From Oscillospiraceae bacterium (GTDB lineage: Bacteria; Bacillota; Clostridia; Oscillospirales; Oscillospiraceae), in NCBI GenBank assembly GCA_017482385.1, contig JAFUNI010000006.1, forward strand, positions 22,238 to 86,237: DNA of 64,000 nucleotides, given 5' to 3'. Below the pieces are notes generated by a model. The model was given only the letters and a program-made list of their open reading frames with translations, was not told the DNA's origin and ran no database searches. Positions 42,109 through 51,476 of the stretch are shown piece by piece. The translations under genes were made by a program, and so were the position numbers. The first letter of the stretch is position 1. Each line of letters begins with the position of its first letter.

Positions 42109-44556
42109 TTATTCGTAACCGTTTATATCTATGAAAGCCGAAACGCCGCGGTTTTCTCTGTCCTGGGCGAATTGCCGCAGCAGATGGGCAAGCAGCTGCC
42201 GCAGGGGCGGATTCATCTTGCACCGCAGAGTCAGGCGGTATCGGTAATTATAATTGATCTTGGGCACAGCGCAGGGCGCAGGACCCAAAACGCTGTAGCT
42301 TTGGCCGGCATATTCCGGCAGCTTCAGCAGGTTTTGCAGGCTGTCTTTCAGCTTGGCAGCGCCATGGAGCACCCGGGCCTCTTCCTGACCGGTGAGGGTG
42401 ATCACCGTCAGATCGCCGAAGGGCGGTGTCTGCAGCTGTTTGCGCAGGCCGATCTCCAAATTATAAAAGCTGTCATAATCCTGCTTGGCAGCCAAGGTGA
42501 TCACCGCATGGTCGGGAAGCATCGTCTGGATCATCGCACGGCCTTCCGTATCACCACGGCCCGCACGGCCCACCACCTGGGTCAGCATATTAAAGGTGGT
42601 TTCTGCAGCCCGGTAGCTATCGGTATACAATCCCAAATCGCCATCCAGCACGCCCACCAAGGTCACATCCGGTAGATTCAAGCCCTTGGCAACCATTTGG
42701 GTGCCAATAAGTACAGGGATATGTTCCTTTTGAAACCGTTCCAGGATCATCTCATGGGTGTTGGAGGCAGATACGGTATCTGCATCCATTCGCTCCACAG
42801 CAATGTCCGAAAATTGGGTCTGCAGTTCCTGCTGCACCCGCTGGGTGCCGGTGCCGATACGCTTCATAGGGCCGCCACAATCGGGGCATCGGCTGGGGGC
42901 AGGTATGGAGTTGCCGCAATAGTGGCACATCAGCCGCTCGTTGGCGCTGTGATAGGTCATTCTTGCATTACAGCGGGGACACTCCGGAGATTGCCGGCAA
43001 TCCACACACACCAGCGCCCGGCTGTTGCCCCGGCGGTTTAAGAACAAAATGGCTTGCTTTCCCGCCTGCTCCGTATCCCGGATGGCATTTTGCAAGGCAT
43101 TGCTCATAGATAGGTCGTTGCCCAGCTTCAGCTCCTGGCGCATATCCACGATCTCCACTTTGGGCATCTTGCGGCCGCCGAAGCGGTTAGGCAGCTGATA
43201 GAGCCGGTGAATGCCGGATTTGGCATAGAACATTCTCTCTATGCTGGGAGTCGCAGACCCCAACAGCACCAAAGCATCTTCCTTCACGCCCCGCCACAGG
43301 GCCACTTCCCTTGCATGGTAGCGGGGGGTATTTTCCGATTTATAGGAATGCTCCTGTTCCTCATCCAAAATCACAAGGCCCAGGTTTTGGCAGGGAGCAA
43401 ACACCGCAGAGCGTGTTCCCACCACCAGCTTTGCCTCCCCGGAACGAACACGCTTCCACTGGTCGTATCGTTCCGTCACCGGCAGGCTGCTGTGGAGAAC
43501 GGCCACCCGGTCGCCGAAATAGGCTACCATCAATCCCAAAAGCTGGGGTGTCAGCGCAATTTCCGGCACCAAAAGAATGGCCTGCTTGCCATCTGCTATG
43601 CATTTTTCGATCAGTTTGATATACACGGAGGTCTTGCCCGAACCGGTAACGCCGTACAAAAGGGCCGTACCGGGAATCTTTTCCTCCATTTGGGCGCAGA
43701 GACCTTCAAAAACCGTCTGCTGCTGGGGATTGAGGGTCAAAGGTCCATCCAGCTGGACCGGGCGAATCTCCCGGCAGCGGAGCAGTTCCTTTTCCGTAAG
43801 GGCAATATAACCCAGGTCCGCCAGGCGGCGAACCGTTGCCGGCTTGGCGCCGGTAAAATAGCAGATCTCCTTCACCGGGGCAGAGCCGATACCGCAAAGC
43901 AGCTCCAACACCGTCCGCTGCATTGCTGCTGCCCGGGAACGGGTGGCTGCAAACTCCTGGGCCTCCTCGGTGGGAACGGCCAGGGTTGCAATCAACTGTT
44001 GCTTATCGCCGGTCCGGCGGGCAAAATTCCTTTGGGCGGTGATCCACTTCTTCCCCAAAAGGTAGGCGATTGCCTTTTCAAATCTTTCCTCCTCCGAGAC
44101 GATCTCCCGGAGGGAATTGTCATCTGCACTGCCGCCAACGGAAAGCAAATGCTCCAAAATGGCTTTGCCATCGGCCTGCCGCAGAGTTTTCTCCTGCCAG
44201 GAACGGTCCTCCGTCAGAGTAAAGGTATCCTTACTGCGAAACCACAGGCCTGCCGGCAGCATAGCACGAATCGCATCGTACAAGGTGCAGAAATACCGCC
44301 TATGCATAAAGCCTGCCAAATGGAGCATCGTTTCGCTGAGCATGGGCTCATCGTCCAGAGATTGGGCAACGGGCTTTAAGCCATCGCTGCTTCCCTCCTC
44401 CAATGCCAGCACCACGCCCTCTGTATGGCGGTTGCTGCGGCCGAAGGGGACCATCACCCGCATACCGGGTTGCAAAACAAGCTCTGCGGGGACAGAGTAG
44501 GAATAGGGCTTGTCTATGGCAAAAGTGGCCGCTGATACGGCAATTTTCGCGATCAT
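42109..44556 (-). CDS. priA: Primosomal protein N' (replication restart helicase)
   Basis: 815 residues. The N-terminal 3'-DNA binding and winged helix regions precede an SF2 helicase core with Walker A GVTGSGKTSVY, DEEQ in ILDEEQEHSYKSE, and motif VI QVVGRAGRGD. Eight zinc-binding cysteines form two clusters (CVDCRQSPECPRC and CHYC...CPDC). It reloads the replicative helicase at collapsed forks. Length and motifs are complete. Confidence 0.96.
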   Translation of the reverse strand: MIAKIAVSAATFAIDKPYSYSVPAELVLQPGMRVMVPFGRSNRHTEGVVLALEEGSSDGLKPVAQSLDDEPMLSETMLHLAGFMHRRYFCTLYDAIRAMLPAGLWFRSKDTFTLTEDRSWQEKTLRQADGKAILEHLLSVGGSADDNSLREIVSEEERFEKAIAYLLGKKWITAQRNFARRTGDKQQLIATLAVPTEEAQEFAATRSRAAAMQRTVLELLCGIGSAPVKEICYFTGAKPATVRRLADLGYIALTEKELLRCREIRPVQLDGPLTLNPQQQTVFEGLCAQMEEKIPGTALLYGVTGSGKTSVYIKLIEKCIADGKQAILLVPEIALTPQLLGLMVAYFGDRVAVLHSSLPVTERYDQWKRVRSGEAKLVVGTRSAVFAPCQNLGLVILDEEQEHSYKSENTPRYHAREVALWRGVKEDALVLLGSATPSIERMFYAKSGIHRLYQLPNRFGGRKMPKVEIVDMRQELKLGNDLSMSNALQNAIRDTEQAGKQAILFLNRRGNSRALVCVDCRQSPECPRCNARMTYHSANERLMCHYCGNSIPAPSRCPDCGGPMKRIGTGTQRVQQELQTQFSDIAVERMDADTVSASNTHEMILERFQKEHIPVLIGTQMVAKGLNLPDVTLVGVLDGDLGLYTDSYRAAETTFNMLTQVVGRAGRGDTEGRAMIQTMLPDHAVITLAAKQDYDSFYNLEIGLRKQLQTPPFGDLTVITLTGQEEARVLHGAAKLKDSLQNLLKLPEYAGQSYSVLGPAPCAVPKINYNYRYRLTLRCKMNPPLRQLLAHLLRQFAQDRENRGVSAFIDINGYE

Positions 44557-44591
44557 AGAACCCTCTCCTCTCTTTGTGCGGTTATTATAAC

Positions 44592-44798
44592 TTAGCGCTT
44601 ATACTCTTCCTTCAGATCGGCAGTCAGTTTGCCATCAGCTACTTCACGGATAGCCAGGGTCACAGGCTTCTCGGTAAGCGTTTCCTGAGCCTCTTCTGCC
44701 TCAGTGGCAATGGCTCTTGCCCGCTGGGCAACCACATTCACCAGCAAATAACGGCTGCCTACATTTTTAAGCAGTTCTGCTACGGGGGGGTACAACAT
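44592..44798 (-). CDS. rpoZ: RNA polymerase omega subunit
   Basis: 68 residues from the ATG at 44798, chosen because GGAGG lies 8 nt upstream; the upstream ATG two codons earlier is only 3 nt from that site. It begins MLYPPVAELLK and contains SRYLLVNVVAQRAR and VTLAIREVADGKL, the omega signature. It helps assemble the beta-prime subunit. The placement directly after gmk is conserved across Firmicutes. Confidence 0.92.
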   Translation of the reverse strand: MLYPPVAELLKNVGSRYLLVNVVAQRARAIATEAEEAQETLTEKPVTLAIREVADGKLTADLKEEYKR

Positions 44799-44817
44799 AA
44801 TCATTTCCTCCAATTCA

Positions 44818-45372
44818 TCAATTCGCCTCACGGGCGATAATTTCCAAAATTTCTGCGGCGCAGCGCTCCACAATGTCATTGACTACCACATAGTCGTATT
44901 GCTTGCTCTGCTCCATCTCCCAGGCCACTCTTGCCTGGCGGATCGCAATTTGCTCCTCCGAGGTATCGCCACGGCTGCGAAGCCGTCGCTCCAGTTCCTC
45001 CAAAGAAGGGGGCGCAATGAAGATCAGCACAGCATCGTCTTTTTCCTTACGGACATTGAATGCACCGTTGGGCTCAACATCCAGGATCACACTGCCGGTT
45101 TGGAGTTTTTCCTCCAGCTGCGCCTTGGGTGTGCCGTAATAATTGTCCATGTGGGCATCGTATTCCAAGAATTCGTGCTTTTCTATCATATCCAGGAACT
45201 TGTCCTTGGAAACAAAGTAATAGCTTTCGCCGTCCACCTCGCCATCCCGGATCTTACGGGTGGTGGCAGATACGGAAAAGCGCAGGTCGGGTCTTTCGCC
45301 CATCACCTTGGCCAGCACCGTGCTTTTGCCCACACCGGAAGCACCGGAGATCACAAACAGTTTATTAGGCAT
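44818..45372 (-). CDS. gmk: Guanylate kinase
   Basis: 184 residues from the ATG at 45372 (AGGAGG upstream). P-loop SGASGVGKSTVL, the GMP-binding SATTRKIRDGEVDG and Tyr-rich YYFVSKDKF region, and the LID RLRSRGDTSEEQI are intact. It converts GMP to GDP. Its start overlaps the remA stop by 8 bp. Confidence 0.96.
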   Translation of the reverse strand: MPNKLFVISGASGVGKSTVLAKVMGERPDLRFSVSATTRKIRDGEVDGESYYFVSKDKFLDMIEKHEFLEYDAHMDNYYGTPKAQLEEKLQTGSVILDVEPNGAFNVRKEKDDAVLIFIAPPSLEELERRLRSRGDTSEEQIAIRQARVAWEMEQSKQYDYVVVNDIVERCAAEILEIIAREAN

Positions 45373-45622
45373 TCTCTTTCTCCTCCTGGGCATCTTCCCA
45401 ACGGGCGGACAGGGTTTCTGTGGTCAGCGCCGAAAGGATCACATGGTCGGTATCCATCAAAATAACAGATTTTGTTGCCCGGCCATAGGACGCATCAATG
45501 AGCATTCCTCTCTCCTTGGCCTCGGCTACCACCCGCTTGATAGGGGCAGAGTCCGGGTCCATAATGGCAAGGACACGCTGGGCAGCCAGCATACTGCCAA
45601 AGCCGATTCCAATCAGTTTCAT
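45365..45622 (-). CDS. remA: RemA-like DUF370 DNA-binding regulator
   Basis: 85 residues from the ATG at 45622 (GAGGCGG upstream), starting MKLIGIGFGSML. DUF370 blocks include DSAPIKRVVAEAKERGMLIDASYGRATKSV and DHVILSALTTETL. RemA of Bacillus activates matrix and osmoprotection genes as a ring-shaped oligomer. The yicC-remA-gmk-rpoZ order is conserved in Firmicutes. Targets here are unknown. Confidence 0.93.
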   Translation of the reverse strand: MKLIGIGFGSMLAAQRVLAIMDPDSAPIKRVVAEAKERGMLIDASYGRATKSVILMDTDHVILSALTTETLSARWEDAQEEKENA

Positions 45623-45629
45623 AGCCGCC

Positions 45630-46508
45630 TCACTCAATATTCTGGGTCTGTTCCCGGATCTTCTCCAGTTCAGCCTTGATATCCACAACAATACGGGCCA
45701 AGGCTACATCCGTGCACTTGGATCCGATGGTATTGGCCTCCCGGTTCATCTCCTGGAGCAGGAAGTCCAACTTCCGGCCCACAGCGCCGCCGGCAGTGAG
45801 CATATCGTTCATCTGCTGCAGATGGCTGCGCAGGCGGACAGTTTCCTCGTCCACGGCCACCTTGTCCGCAAAGATCGCAGCCTCGGTAAGGATGCGGCTT
45901 TCGTCCAATGCGGTGTTTGCCAGCACTTCTTTCAGTTTATTTTCCAGCCGGGTGCGGTAGTCGATAACGGTCTGTACATTGCCCTCCTCAACCTTTGCAA
46001 CCAGCTGCAAAATGGTTTCGCCACGGCTGCGCAGGTCTTTGTCCAAAGCCTCGCCCTCGGCAGCACGCATAGCGTTGTAGCCTTCCAGGGCCTTGTCTAC
46101 CACGCCCATCAGGTCAGCTAAGAGCTGTTCCTCATCTACCTGGGGCTTCTCCAGGGAGAACACCTCCGGCAGCCGGGACACAGAAGATGCGCTGATGTCA
46201 TCTGCCACGCCATATTCATTTACCATCTGATGCATAGCTTCCAGGTAGCTTTCCAGTACGGCCTTATTGAGGGTTACCTGGACTTCGTCGCCACCTTCGC
46301 TGCGCACAGAAATGAACACATCCACCTTGCCCCGGGAAATGGCATTCTTTACCGCCTGCTTCACAGCATCCTCACCAAAGGAAAGGATGCGGGGCAGCCG
46401 GACGGAGCAATCCAGGTAGCGGTTATTTACCGAACGGACTTCTACGGTAAATTCCCGTCCGTTTACTGTTTCCACAGCCCGGCCGTAGCCGGTCATACTC
46501 TTAATCAA
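45630..46508 (-). CDS. YicC-family endoribonuclease
   Basis: 292 residues, the usual length. Starts IKSMTGYGRA and contains SVNNRYLDCSVRLPR, and the C-terminal EMNREANTIGSKC block with conserved acidic and His/Cys positions. YicC proteins form hexameric endoribonucleases that act on small RNAs and mRNAs; the substrate here is unknown. It lies 7 bp before remA. Confidence 0.94.
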   Translation of the reverse strand: MIKSMTGYGRAVETVNGREFTVEVRSVNNRYLDCSVRLPRILSFGEDAVKQAVKNAISRGKVDVFISVRSEGGDEVQVTLNKAVLESYLEAMHQMVNEYGVADDISASSVSRLPEVFSLEKPQVDEEQLLADLMGVVDKALEGYNAMRAAEGEALDKDLRSRGETILQLVAKVEEGNVQTVIDYRTRLENKLKEVLANTALDESRILTEAAIFADKVAVDEETVRLRSHLQQMNDMLTAGGAVGRKLDFLLQEMNREANTIGSKCTDVALARIVVDIKAELEKIREQTQNIE

Positions 46509-46537
46509 AGTGATTTCCTCTTTTCTATGTTTTCCCT

Positions 46538-47830
46538 TTATTTCTGGGGTGCTGCTTTTGCATTTATCTTGACATCCAGCATCACTTTATGGTCACCGCT
46601 GGTAACCGCAACCTTGGGATATTTTTCGCAGGTGATCTGGGCTGTCAGCTCGTTGCGGCCCTCTGTCACATTGGTGCAATCCACTTGAGCCTGCAGATCA
46701 GAGCCACTCATCCACCGAATCGCCTCTTTCGGGCCACGTACAGTTACGGTAATTCCCTCTGCCTGGCTGGCTATTTGAACGCCTTCCGGTATATTCACGG
46801 CTTTTACCGGTATGGTAAACTCCGCAATTGCAACACCTGTAAACTCCAGGGTCACTTCAACCTGGGCTTTGCCCGTATGGATCTCCATACCGCTCAAATC
46901 TATACCAATATCGTTTAGATCTACTTCAAAGGTGCCGTTTTCAAAATGCTCGCCCAAATCGATTGGGATCGCTACAGTGGCCGGCAGTGCCTCCACCCGG
47001 TCCTTTTCACCCCGGATAACGATGGACTGCTGTCCCAAAGTTACCTTTGCATTACTCTCCTCAGCCCCCTTACCGGGAATGATCTGAGATGTGATTTCAA
47101 TGGTCTTTTCTTTCAAAATCCGCAAGGTCACCTGGACCACATCCACGTTGGTGGTCACCTTTTCCGCATTGACAGCCTTGCCGTCTTCGTCACAAAGGGT
47201 GTAGACCTCGGTCTTCTCTTCAAGGCTCTTGAGGTTGGTATTTAAGTCTACATCGATAACCGCTTGGGTAATTTGACTGATGACCGTTTCCGGGCCGGAT
47301 ATCTCCACATCCGTAACGGCAACAGGCTGATTATCGTGCCGGGTAGTAAACTCAGCCTTGCTCAGGTCAGTAAAATACTCCTCAGGCAGTTTGGAATCCT
47401 GCTTTGCCACCAGTACAATGGGAACTTTTTTTGTGACACGGTTTTCAACCTTTAAGGTAATCATCTCCGTAGAGCTGCTCTGCACAGAAACAGAGCCGGA
47501 GGAAATATTACCCGGATATGAGATGTCATAGGACAAATCGTGGGTGCCCGCAGTTTCCACATTGGTCAAATTTACAAGGACATTGATATTGTTCTCATTC
47601 AAATCGTTGAGGATCGTCCGGTCACTTTTCAGCGACAGGGTGACCTTGGGGGTGTCACTGACCACCATAAGTCCCCGCTGCTCCAAAACATCCTTGTTCT
47701 GCAGCACCACAGGAATATCGAAATAGGTCTTTTCAGATTCAGGACTGACAACGGTGATCACAAACAGCCATAGGCCAAAGGCCACCACCACAGAAAAAGC
47801 CGCTGCAAGGAATTTATTTTTCATGATCAT
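46538..47830 (-). CDS. cdaR: CdaR, YbbR-domain regulator of c-di-AMP synthesis
   Basis: 430 residues. One N-terminal transmembrane helix (FLAAAFSVVVAFGLWLFVI) is followed by four extracellular YbbR repeats (recognisable by VTKKVPIVLV- and FTIPVKAVNI-like segments). CdaR binds CdaA and tunes c-di-AMP production in response to the envelope. The start overlaps the cdaA stop by 17 bp; a Met two codons in is an equally possible start. Confidence 0.93.
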   Translation of the reverse strand: MIMKNKFLAAAFSVVVAFGLWLFVITVVSPESEKTYFDIPVVLQNKDVLEQRGLMVVSDTPKVTLSLKSDRTILNDLNENNINVLVNLTNVETAGTHDLSYDISYPGNISSGSVSVQSSSTEMITLKVENRVTKKVPIVLVAKQDSKLPEEYFTDLSKAEFTTRHDNQPVAVTDVEISGPETVISQITQAVIDVDLNTNLKSLEEKTEVYTLCDEDGKAVNAEKVTTNVDVVQVTLRILKEKTIEITSQIIPGKGAEESNAKVTLGQQSIVIRGEKDRVEALPATVAIPIDLGEHFENGTFEVDLNDIGIDLSGMEIHTGKAQVEVTLEFTGVAIAEFTIPVKAVNIPEGVQIASQAEGITVTVRGPKEAIRWMSGSDLQAQVDCTNVTEGRNELTAQITCEKYPKVAVTSGDHKVMLDVKINAKAAPQK

Positions 47831-48743
47831 TTTCGTTTCCTCCCTTGCTCTTTTGCTGCTTTATTTTTTCCACCAGCTTGTTCTGTTTCATCTTCTGGAG
47901 CAATTCGCTCTGCTTGATCTTTTGGACCAGCTTTACCTCCAGGGTTTGCTCCTGGTCATCCTCCTCCGGACATAGTTCATTACGCAGCAGCCGTTCCAAG
48001 GTCTGGGGCGCCAGGTGGCGCTTGAGCATACCGCCCACTGCAACAGAAATGGCACCGGTTTCCTCAGAAACCACAACCACCACAGCATCGGATACTTCGC
48101 TCATACCCACAGCTGCACGGTGACGGGTACCCAGGTCCAGGTTCAGCCGTTCACTGTCAGACAGCGGCAGCACACAGCCTGCTGCGGCCACACGGCCATC
48201 CCGGACGATCATTGCGCCGTCGTGGAGGGCTGCCTTGGGGAAGAAGATATTCCGGATCAAACGCTCGGACACCTGTGCATCGATCATTGTACCGTTTTTG
48301 AAATGCTCATCCAGACGGTTATCCCGGGCAAATACGATCAGCGCACCGATCTTCTCCTGGCTCATCGTTTCGCAGGCGCGGACGGTGTGGGTAATGACAG
48401 GCTCCATATCCTGGCTATGCTTTTTCCGGAAAATATCCGCCAACTTCATATTGCTGAGGTGGTCGATCATACGGCGCAGCTCCGGCTGGAACAGCACAAC
48501 CAGCGCCAGCAGTCCGATCGCCAGTATCTCCGAGAAAATATAACTCAGCGCATGCATATTCATCGCATCCGTCAGCCACGCAACCGCTATAATGACACCT
48601 ACCACCCACGCAATGCGGGAGGTTCCCGTAGAGCGGAAAAGGGGCAATAGTTTATAGATTAGAAATGCGACGATAATGATGTCAAAATAATCCGACCACC
48701 GCATCGCCTGTATTTGTTGCCAGATAGATCCAAAAATTCCCAT
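47814..48743 (-). CDS. cdaA: Diadenylate cyclase CdaA
   Basis: 309 residues. Three N-terminal membrane helices (about residues 17-37, 41-61 and 64-84) are followed by a DAC domain with the DGA motif in LHDGAMIV and the RHR motif in GTRHRAAVGMSE. It condenses two ATP to c-di-AMP, which controls potassium and osmolyte transport and cell-wall balance. The C-terminal 50 residues are Lys/Gln-rich helices. First gene of the long leftward run. Confidence 0.96.
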   Translation of the reverse strand: MGIFGSIWQQIQAMRWSDYFDIIIVAFLIYKLLPLFRSTGTSRIAWVVGVIIAVAWLTDAMNMHALSYIFSEILAIGLLALVVLFQPELRRMIDHLSNMKLADIFRKKHSQDMEPVITHTVRACETMSQEKIGALIVFARDNRLDEHFKNGTMIDAQVSERLIRNIFFPKAALHDGAMIVRDGRVAAAGCVLPLSDSERLNLDLGTRHRAAVGMSEVSDAVVVVVSEETGAISVAVGGMLKRHLAPQTLERLLRNELCPEEDDQEQTLEVKLVQKIKQSELLQKMKQNKLVEKIKQQKSKGGNENDHEK

Positions 48744-48825
48744 ATCTGCCCCTTCTTTCCGTGTTTTTTATATCGCAATGCCATGCTTTTCGCGTTTTTG
48801 GCATACCAAGCCTATTATCTATCCT

Positions 48826-48854
48826 ATTATAGCGGATTTGTGAACTGATAGCAA
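48826..48854 (-). promoter_or_regulatory. Promoter of the cdaA-to-rsgA run
   Basis: Minus-strand TTGCTA (48854-48849), 17-nt spacer, perfect TATAAT (48831-48826), about 80 bp before the cdaA ATG. No other strong promoter was noticed down to rsgA, but internal ones cannot be excluded. Confidence 0.7.
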
Positions 48855-48872
48855 TAGCTATTCATAAAATTT

Positions 48873-49979
48873 TTACGATTGACGGACCAATTTTTCGACT
48901 TCCTGCGCCAGCATTCCCGTCTGCCAGGGCGCAGCATCGTGGCCGAAGCTGATGCGTACTGTGCCGGTATCCAGTGTGCCTGCGCTTTCGTGGGCCAGTG
49001 GGGCGCAATGCAGGCCCGCACGCACACCAATTCCCTGTTCTGCCAAAAGCCGGGCAGCCTCCTCGCAATCCATATTGGGAACAAACGATACCGTGCCGCT
49101 TTGGTTCTCCCCGAAAAACACACAAAATCCCAACTTTCCCAGTGCATCTGCGCAGCGGCGAGCCTCCCGGCACTCCCGTTCCAAAATCCGCTGGGGCGTC
49201 TGCTCCAGCACATAGGCAAGGCCGGCAGACAACCCCGCTATACCCGGCACATTCAAGGTACCTGCCTCCAGGCTATCCGGCAGAAAATCCGGCATGTCCT
49301 GCAAAGCAGACAGGCTGCCGGTCCCACCTTGCAATAAGGGCATCGGCTCTCTTGCGCATAGCAAAAGGCCTGTTCCCTGGGGGCCAAGCAGGCCCTTGTG
49401 GCCGGGCATCGCAATAAAATCTGCCCCTAATTTTTGAAGATCGATAGGCAGCATTCCCGCCGATTGGGCAGCATCTATTGCAAAGGGCACGCCATACTGC
49501 CGGCAAAGCTCCGCCATCTCATACACCGGCAGAATATAACCAAACACGTTGGAAACATGGGTAAATACCGCCGCATCCGCACCCTTTTTCAATGCATTTT
49601 CAAATGTTTCCAGGGTGTCCTCCCAGCAGAACAGCTTTCGCCCGGCAACTGTGATCTGTGCCTTTCTTGCGTGAAGCGGACGGGTCACAGCATTGTGCTC
49701 AAAGCCGGAGATTACCACCTTGCTCCCCGGTTTTACCAAGGTGTTGATGGCAATATTTAAACCGTGGGTGCAATTAGAGGTCATCACGACCTGCTCCGGC
49801 ATGCAATGGAACAGGCTTGCTGCCCGCTCCCGGCAACGCAAAACTGTCTTGGCAGCAGCCATGGCGGCGGGATAGCCGCCACGGCCCGGATTGGCGCAGT
49901 TGTCCAAGGCGCACCGCATTGCCCGGTAGACCGTTTCCGGTTTGTGAAAGGATGTTGCGCCGTTATCCAGATAGATCAT
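48873..49979 (-). CDS. Class V aminotransferase, cysteine desulfurase-like
   Basis: 368 residues, PLP-dependent. The Lys Schiff base is in MPGHKGLLGPQG, the cofactor-binding Asp in AIDAAQSAG, and SNCTHGLNIAI and SGFEHNAVTRP are family blocks. It resembles the cysteine desulfurase subfamily that sits with DUF3343 in Clostridia. The catalytic Cys is plausibly in the loop LHCAPLAH. It may feed sulfur or selenium to the DUF3343 carrier encoded by the overlapping upstream gene. Confidence 0.88.
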   Translation of the reverse strand: MIYLDNGATSFHKPETVYRAMRCALDNCANPGRGGYPAAMAAAKTVLRCRERAASLFHCMPEQVVMTSNCTHGLNIAINTLVKPGSKVVISGFEHNAVTRPLHARKAQITVAGRKLFCWEDTLETFENALKKGADAAVFTHVSNVFGYILPVYEMAELCRQYGVPFAIDAAQSAGMLPIDLQKLGADFIAMPGHKGLLGPQGTGLLLCAREPMPLLQGGTGSLSALQDMPDFLPDSLEAGTLNVPGIAGLSAGLAYVLEQTPQRILERECREARRCADALGKLGFCVFFGENQSGTVSFVPNMDCEEAARLLAEQGIGVRAGLHCAPLAHESAGTLDTGTVRISFGHDAAPWQTGMLAQEVEKLVRQS

Positions 49980-50230
49980 AGGCGCAGCTCCTCCGGTGTT
50001 CCGTCATCCCGCAAGGTATAGGCCCTGCGAAAGTGTATTCCCGCCTGCCGCAAAAATGCCGCCGAAGTCATAATATCCCGGCAATTAAGCCGCAGACTGT
50101 AGCCGCAACCCTTTTCTTCCATCCACTTGGGTGTGCGCTGTATACTGCATTCCACTCCCGCCCGGCGCAAGACCTCCTCTGCCCGCTGGGCCGGGGTCAC
50201 GGAGCGGAAGGTTATGATACAATTTTTCAT
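49976..50230 (-). CDS. DUF3343 putative sulfur/selenium carrier
   Basis: 84 residues from the ATG at 50230; the longer frame starts in ispF. It begins CIITFRSVTPAQRAEEVLRRAG and contains GCGYSLRLNC, the DUF3343 pattern of a small TusA-like partner for cysteine desulfurase-type enzymes. Its stop overlaps the desulfurase start. The Shine-Dalgarno (GGGAGGG) lies in the 3' arm of a hairpin just upstream, so translation may be gated. Confidence 0.85.
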   Translation of the reverse strand: MKNCIITFRSVTPAQRAEEVLRRAGVECSIQRTPKWMEEKGCGYSLRLNCRDIMTSAAFLRQAGIHFRRAYTLRDDGTPEELRL

Positions 50231-50235
50231 AAAGA

Positions 50236-50269
50236 AACCCTCCCGAACCAGTTTATGTCCGGGAGGGTT
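50236..50269 (-). terminator. Hairpin after ispF that masks the DUF3343 ribosome binding site
   Basis: Minus-strand 10-bp stem AACCCTCCCG / CGGGAGGGTT with a 14-nt loop and a short T-rich tail. It follows the ispF stop and contains the GGGAGGG Shine-Dalgarno of the next gene, whose ATG is 6 nt after the stem. It can act as an attenuator or a translational gate. Confidence 0.7.
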
Positions 50270-50282
50270 ATTCTGTGTAGTT

Positions 50283-50756
50283 TTAGATTTCTTCCAACAG
50301 GCAGACTGCATGGCAGGACATACCGCTGCCGTCGCCGGTGAAGCCGAGATGTTCCTCGGTGGTTGCCTTCACATTCACCTGCTGTTCCGAAATTTTCAGG
50401 GTTTCGGCGATATTCTTCCGCATTTGGGGAATGTAATCCTTCAGCTTGGGTCTTTGGGCAATCATAGTCACATCCACATTGCCCACACGATAGCCCGCTG
50501 CGTGGATCTTATCCACAACTACAGCAAGGAGCTTTCGGGAGTCCGCACCCTTATAGGCAGGATCTGTATCGGGGAAATGCACGCCGATATCTCCCAGGCC
50601 TGCAGCGCCCAGCAGCGCATCGGACACCGCATGGAGCAGCACATCCGCATCGGAATGGCCCAGCAAGCCCTTCTCAAAGGGAATCTGCACGCCGCCCAAT
50701 ATCAAATCCCGGCATTCCACCAGCCGATGTACATCATATCCGTGTCCGATCCTCAT
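50283..50756 (-). CDS. ispF: 2-C-methyl-D-erythritol 2,4-cyclodiphosphate synthase
   Basis: 157 residues from the ATG at 50756, which overlaps the ispD stop by 4 bp. Starts [11 protein letters not shown] with the zinc ligands (GYDVH), [12 protein letters not shown] and the [10 protein letters not shown] motif. Fifth MEP pathway step. A longer frame upstream lies inside ispD and is rejected. Confidence 0.96.
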   Translation of the reverse strand: MRIGHGYDVHRLVECRDLILGGVQIPFEKGLLGHSDADVLLHAVSDALLGAAGLGDIGVHFPDTDPAYKGADSRKLLAVVVDKIHAAGYRVGNVDVTMIAQRPKLKDYIPQMRKNIAETLKISEQQVNVKATTEEHLGFTGDGSGMSCHAVCLLEEI

Positions 50757-51475
50757 TGCATTTCCTCCAACAGCAGTTCTGCGATCCGCAGGTCCATAGG
50801 GGTAGTGACTTTGATGTTCCGCTCGTCGCCTTCCACGATCCGCACAGCCATTCCCATCCGCTCCACAGCGGAACAATCGTCGGTAATGGCCGCTTTATCA
50901 TCCTTTGCTTTTTTCAATGCGCCTTTCAGCAGGTCATAATCAAATACCTGGGGGGTCTGAATCGCCTGCAAAGTGCTTCTGTCCGGTGTTGCTTCCACCA
51001 CGCCGCCCCCCACGATCTTCACGGTGTCCTTTACCGGCACACCGGGTGCTGCAGCAGCATAAATATGGGCAGTACGCACCGCTCTGTCAATCACTTCTTG
51101 GGTTATAAGGGGTCTTGCACCATCGTGGACAGCCGCCAAACGCACCTTTTTCGACAGGGCTTTTAAGCCGTTATTCACAGACCCCGCCCGGTCTGCACCA
51201 CCGGCTACCACAGCTTTGACCTTGGTGAAATCCGCGCAAAGCTCCTTGATCTTATCGATCAGATCCGGACGGGTGACAATTACGATTTCCCGGATCACAT
51301 TGCTTTCCTGGAAGGTGCGGACCGTACGAACGATCATCGGTTCGCCCCCAAGCTGGGCCATCACTTTATCGATGCCGCCCATACGGGAGGCATTTCCCGC
51401 CGCCACGATCACCGCACCGCAATACTTTACCGGCAGGAGCTTACGCAAGGCCGAGGACACTTTGGAAATTTTCAT
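50753..51475 (-). CDS. ispD: 2-C-methyl-D-erythritol 4-phosphate cytidylyltransferase
   Basis: 240 residues. N-terminal cytidylyltransferase motif [12 protein letters not shown] and the block [29 protein letters not shown] matches the substrate loop. Third MEP pathway step. It sits between murD (1 bp) and ispF (4-bp overlap); together with ispH 27 kb away this gives three MEP genes in the window. Confidence 0.95.
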   Translation of the reverse strand: MKISKVSSALRKLLPVKYCGAVIVAAGNASRMGGIDKVMAQLGGEPMIVRTVRTFQESNVIREIVIVTRPDLIDKIKELCADFTKVKAVVAGGADRAGSVNNGLKALSKKVRLAAVHDGARPLITQEVIDRAVRTAHIYAAAAPGVPVKDTVKIVGGGVVEATPDRSTLQAIQTPQVFDYDLLKGALKKAKDDKAAITDDCSAVERMGMAVRIVEGDERNIKVTTPMDLRIAELLLEEMQ

Positions 51476-51476
51476 A

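Noticed and set aside
43207-44379. Plus-strand ORF of 390 codons opposite priA
   Set aside because: Shadow frame of a full-length, motif-complete priA; composition is not protein-like and there is no ribosome binding site.
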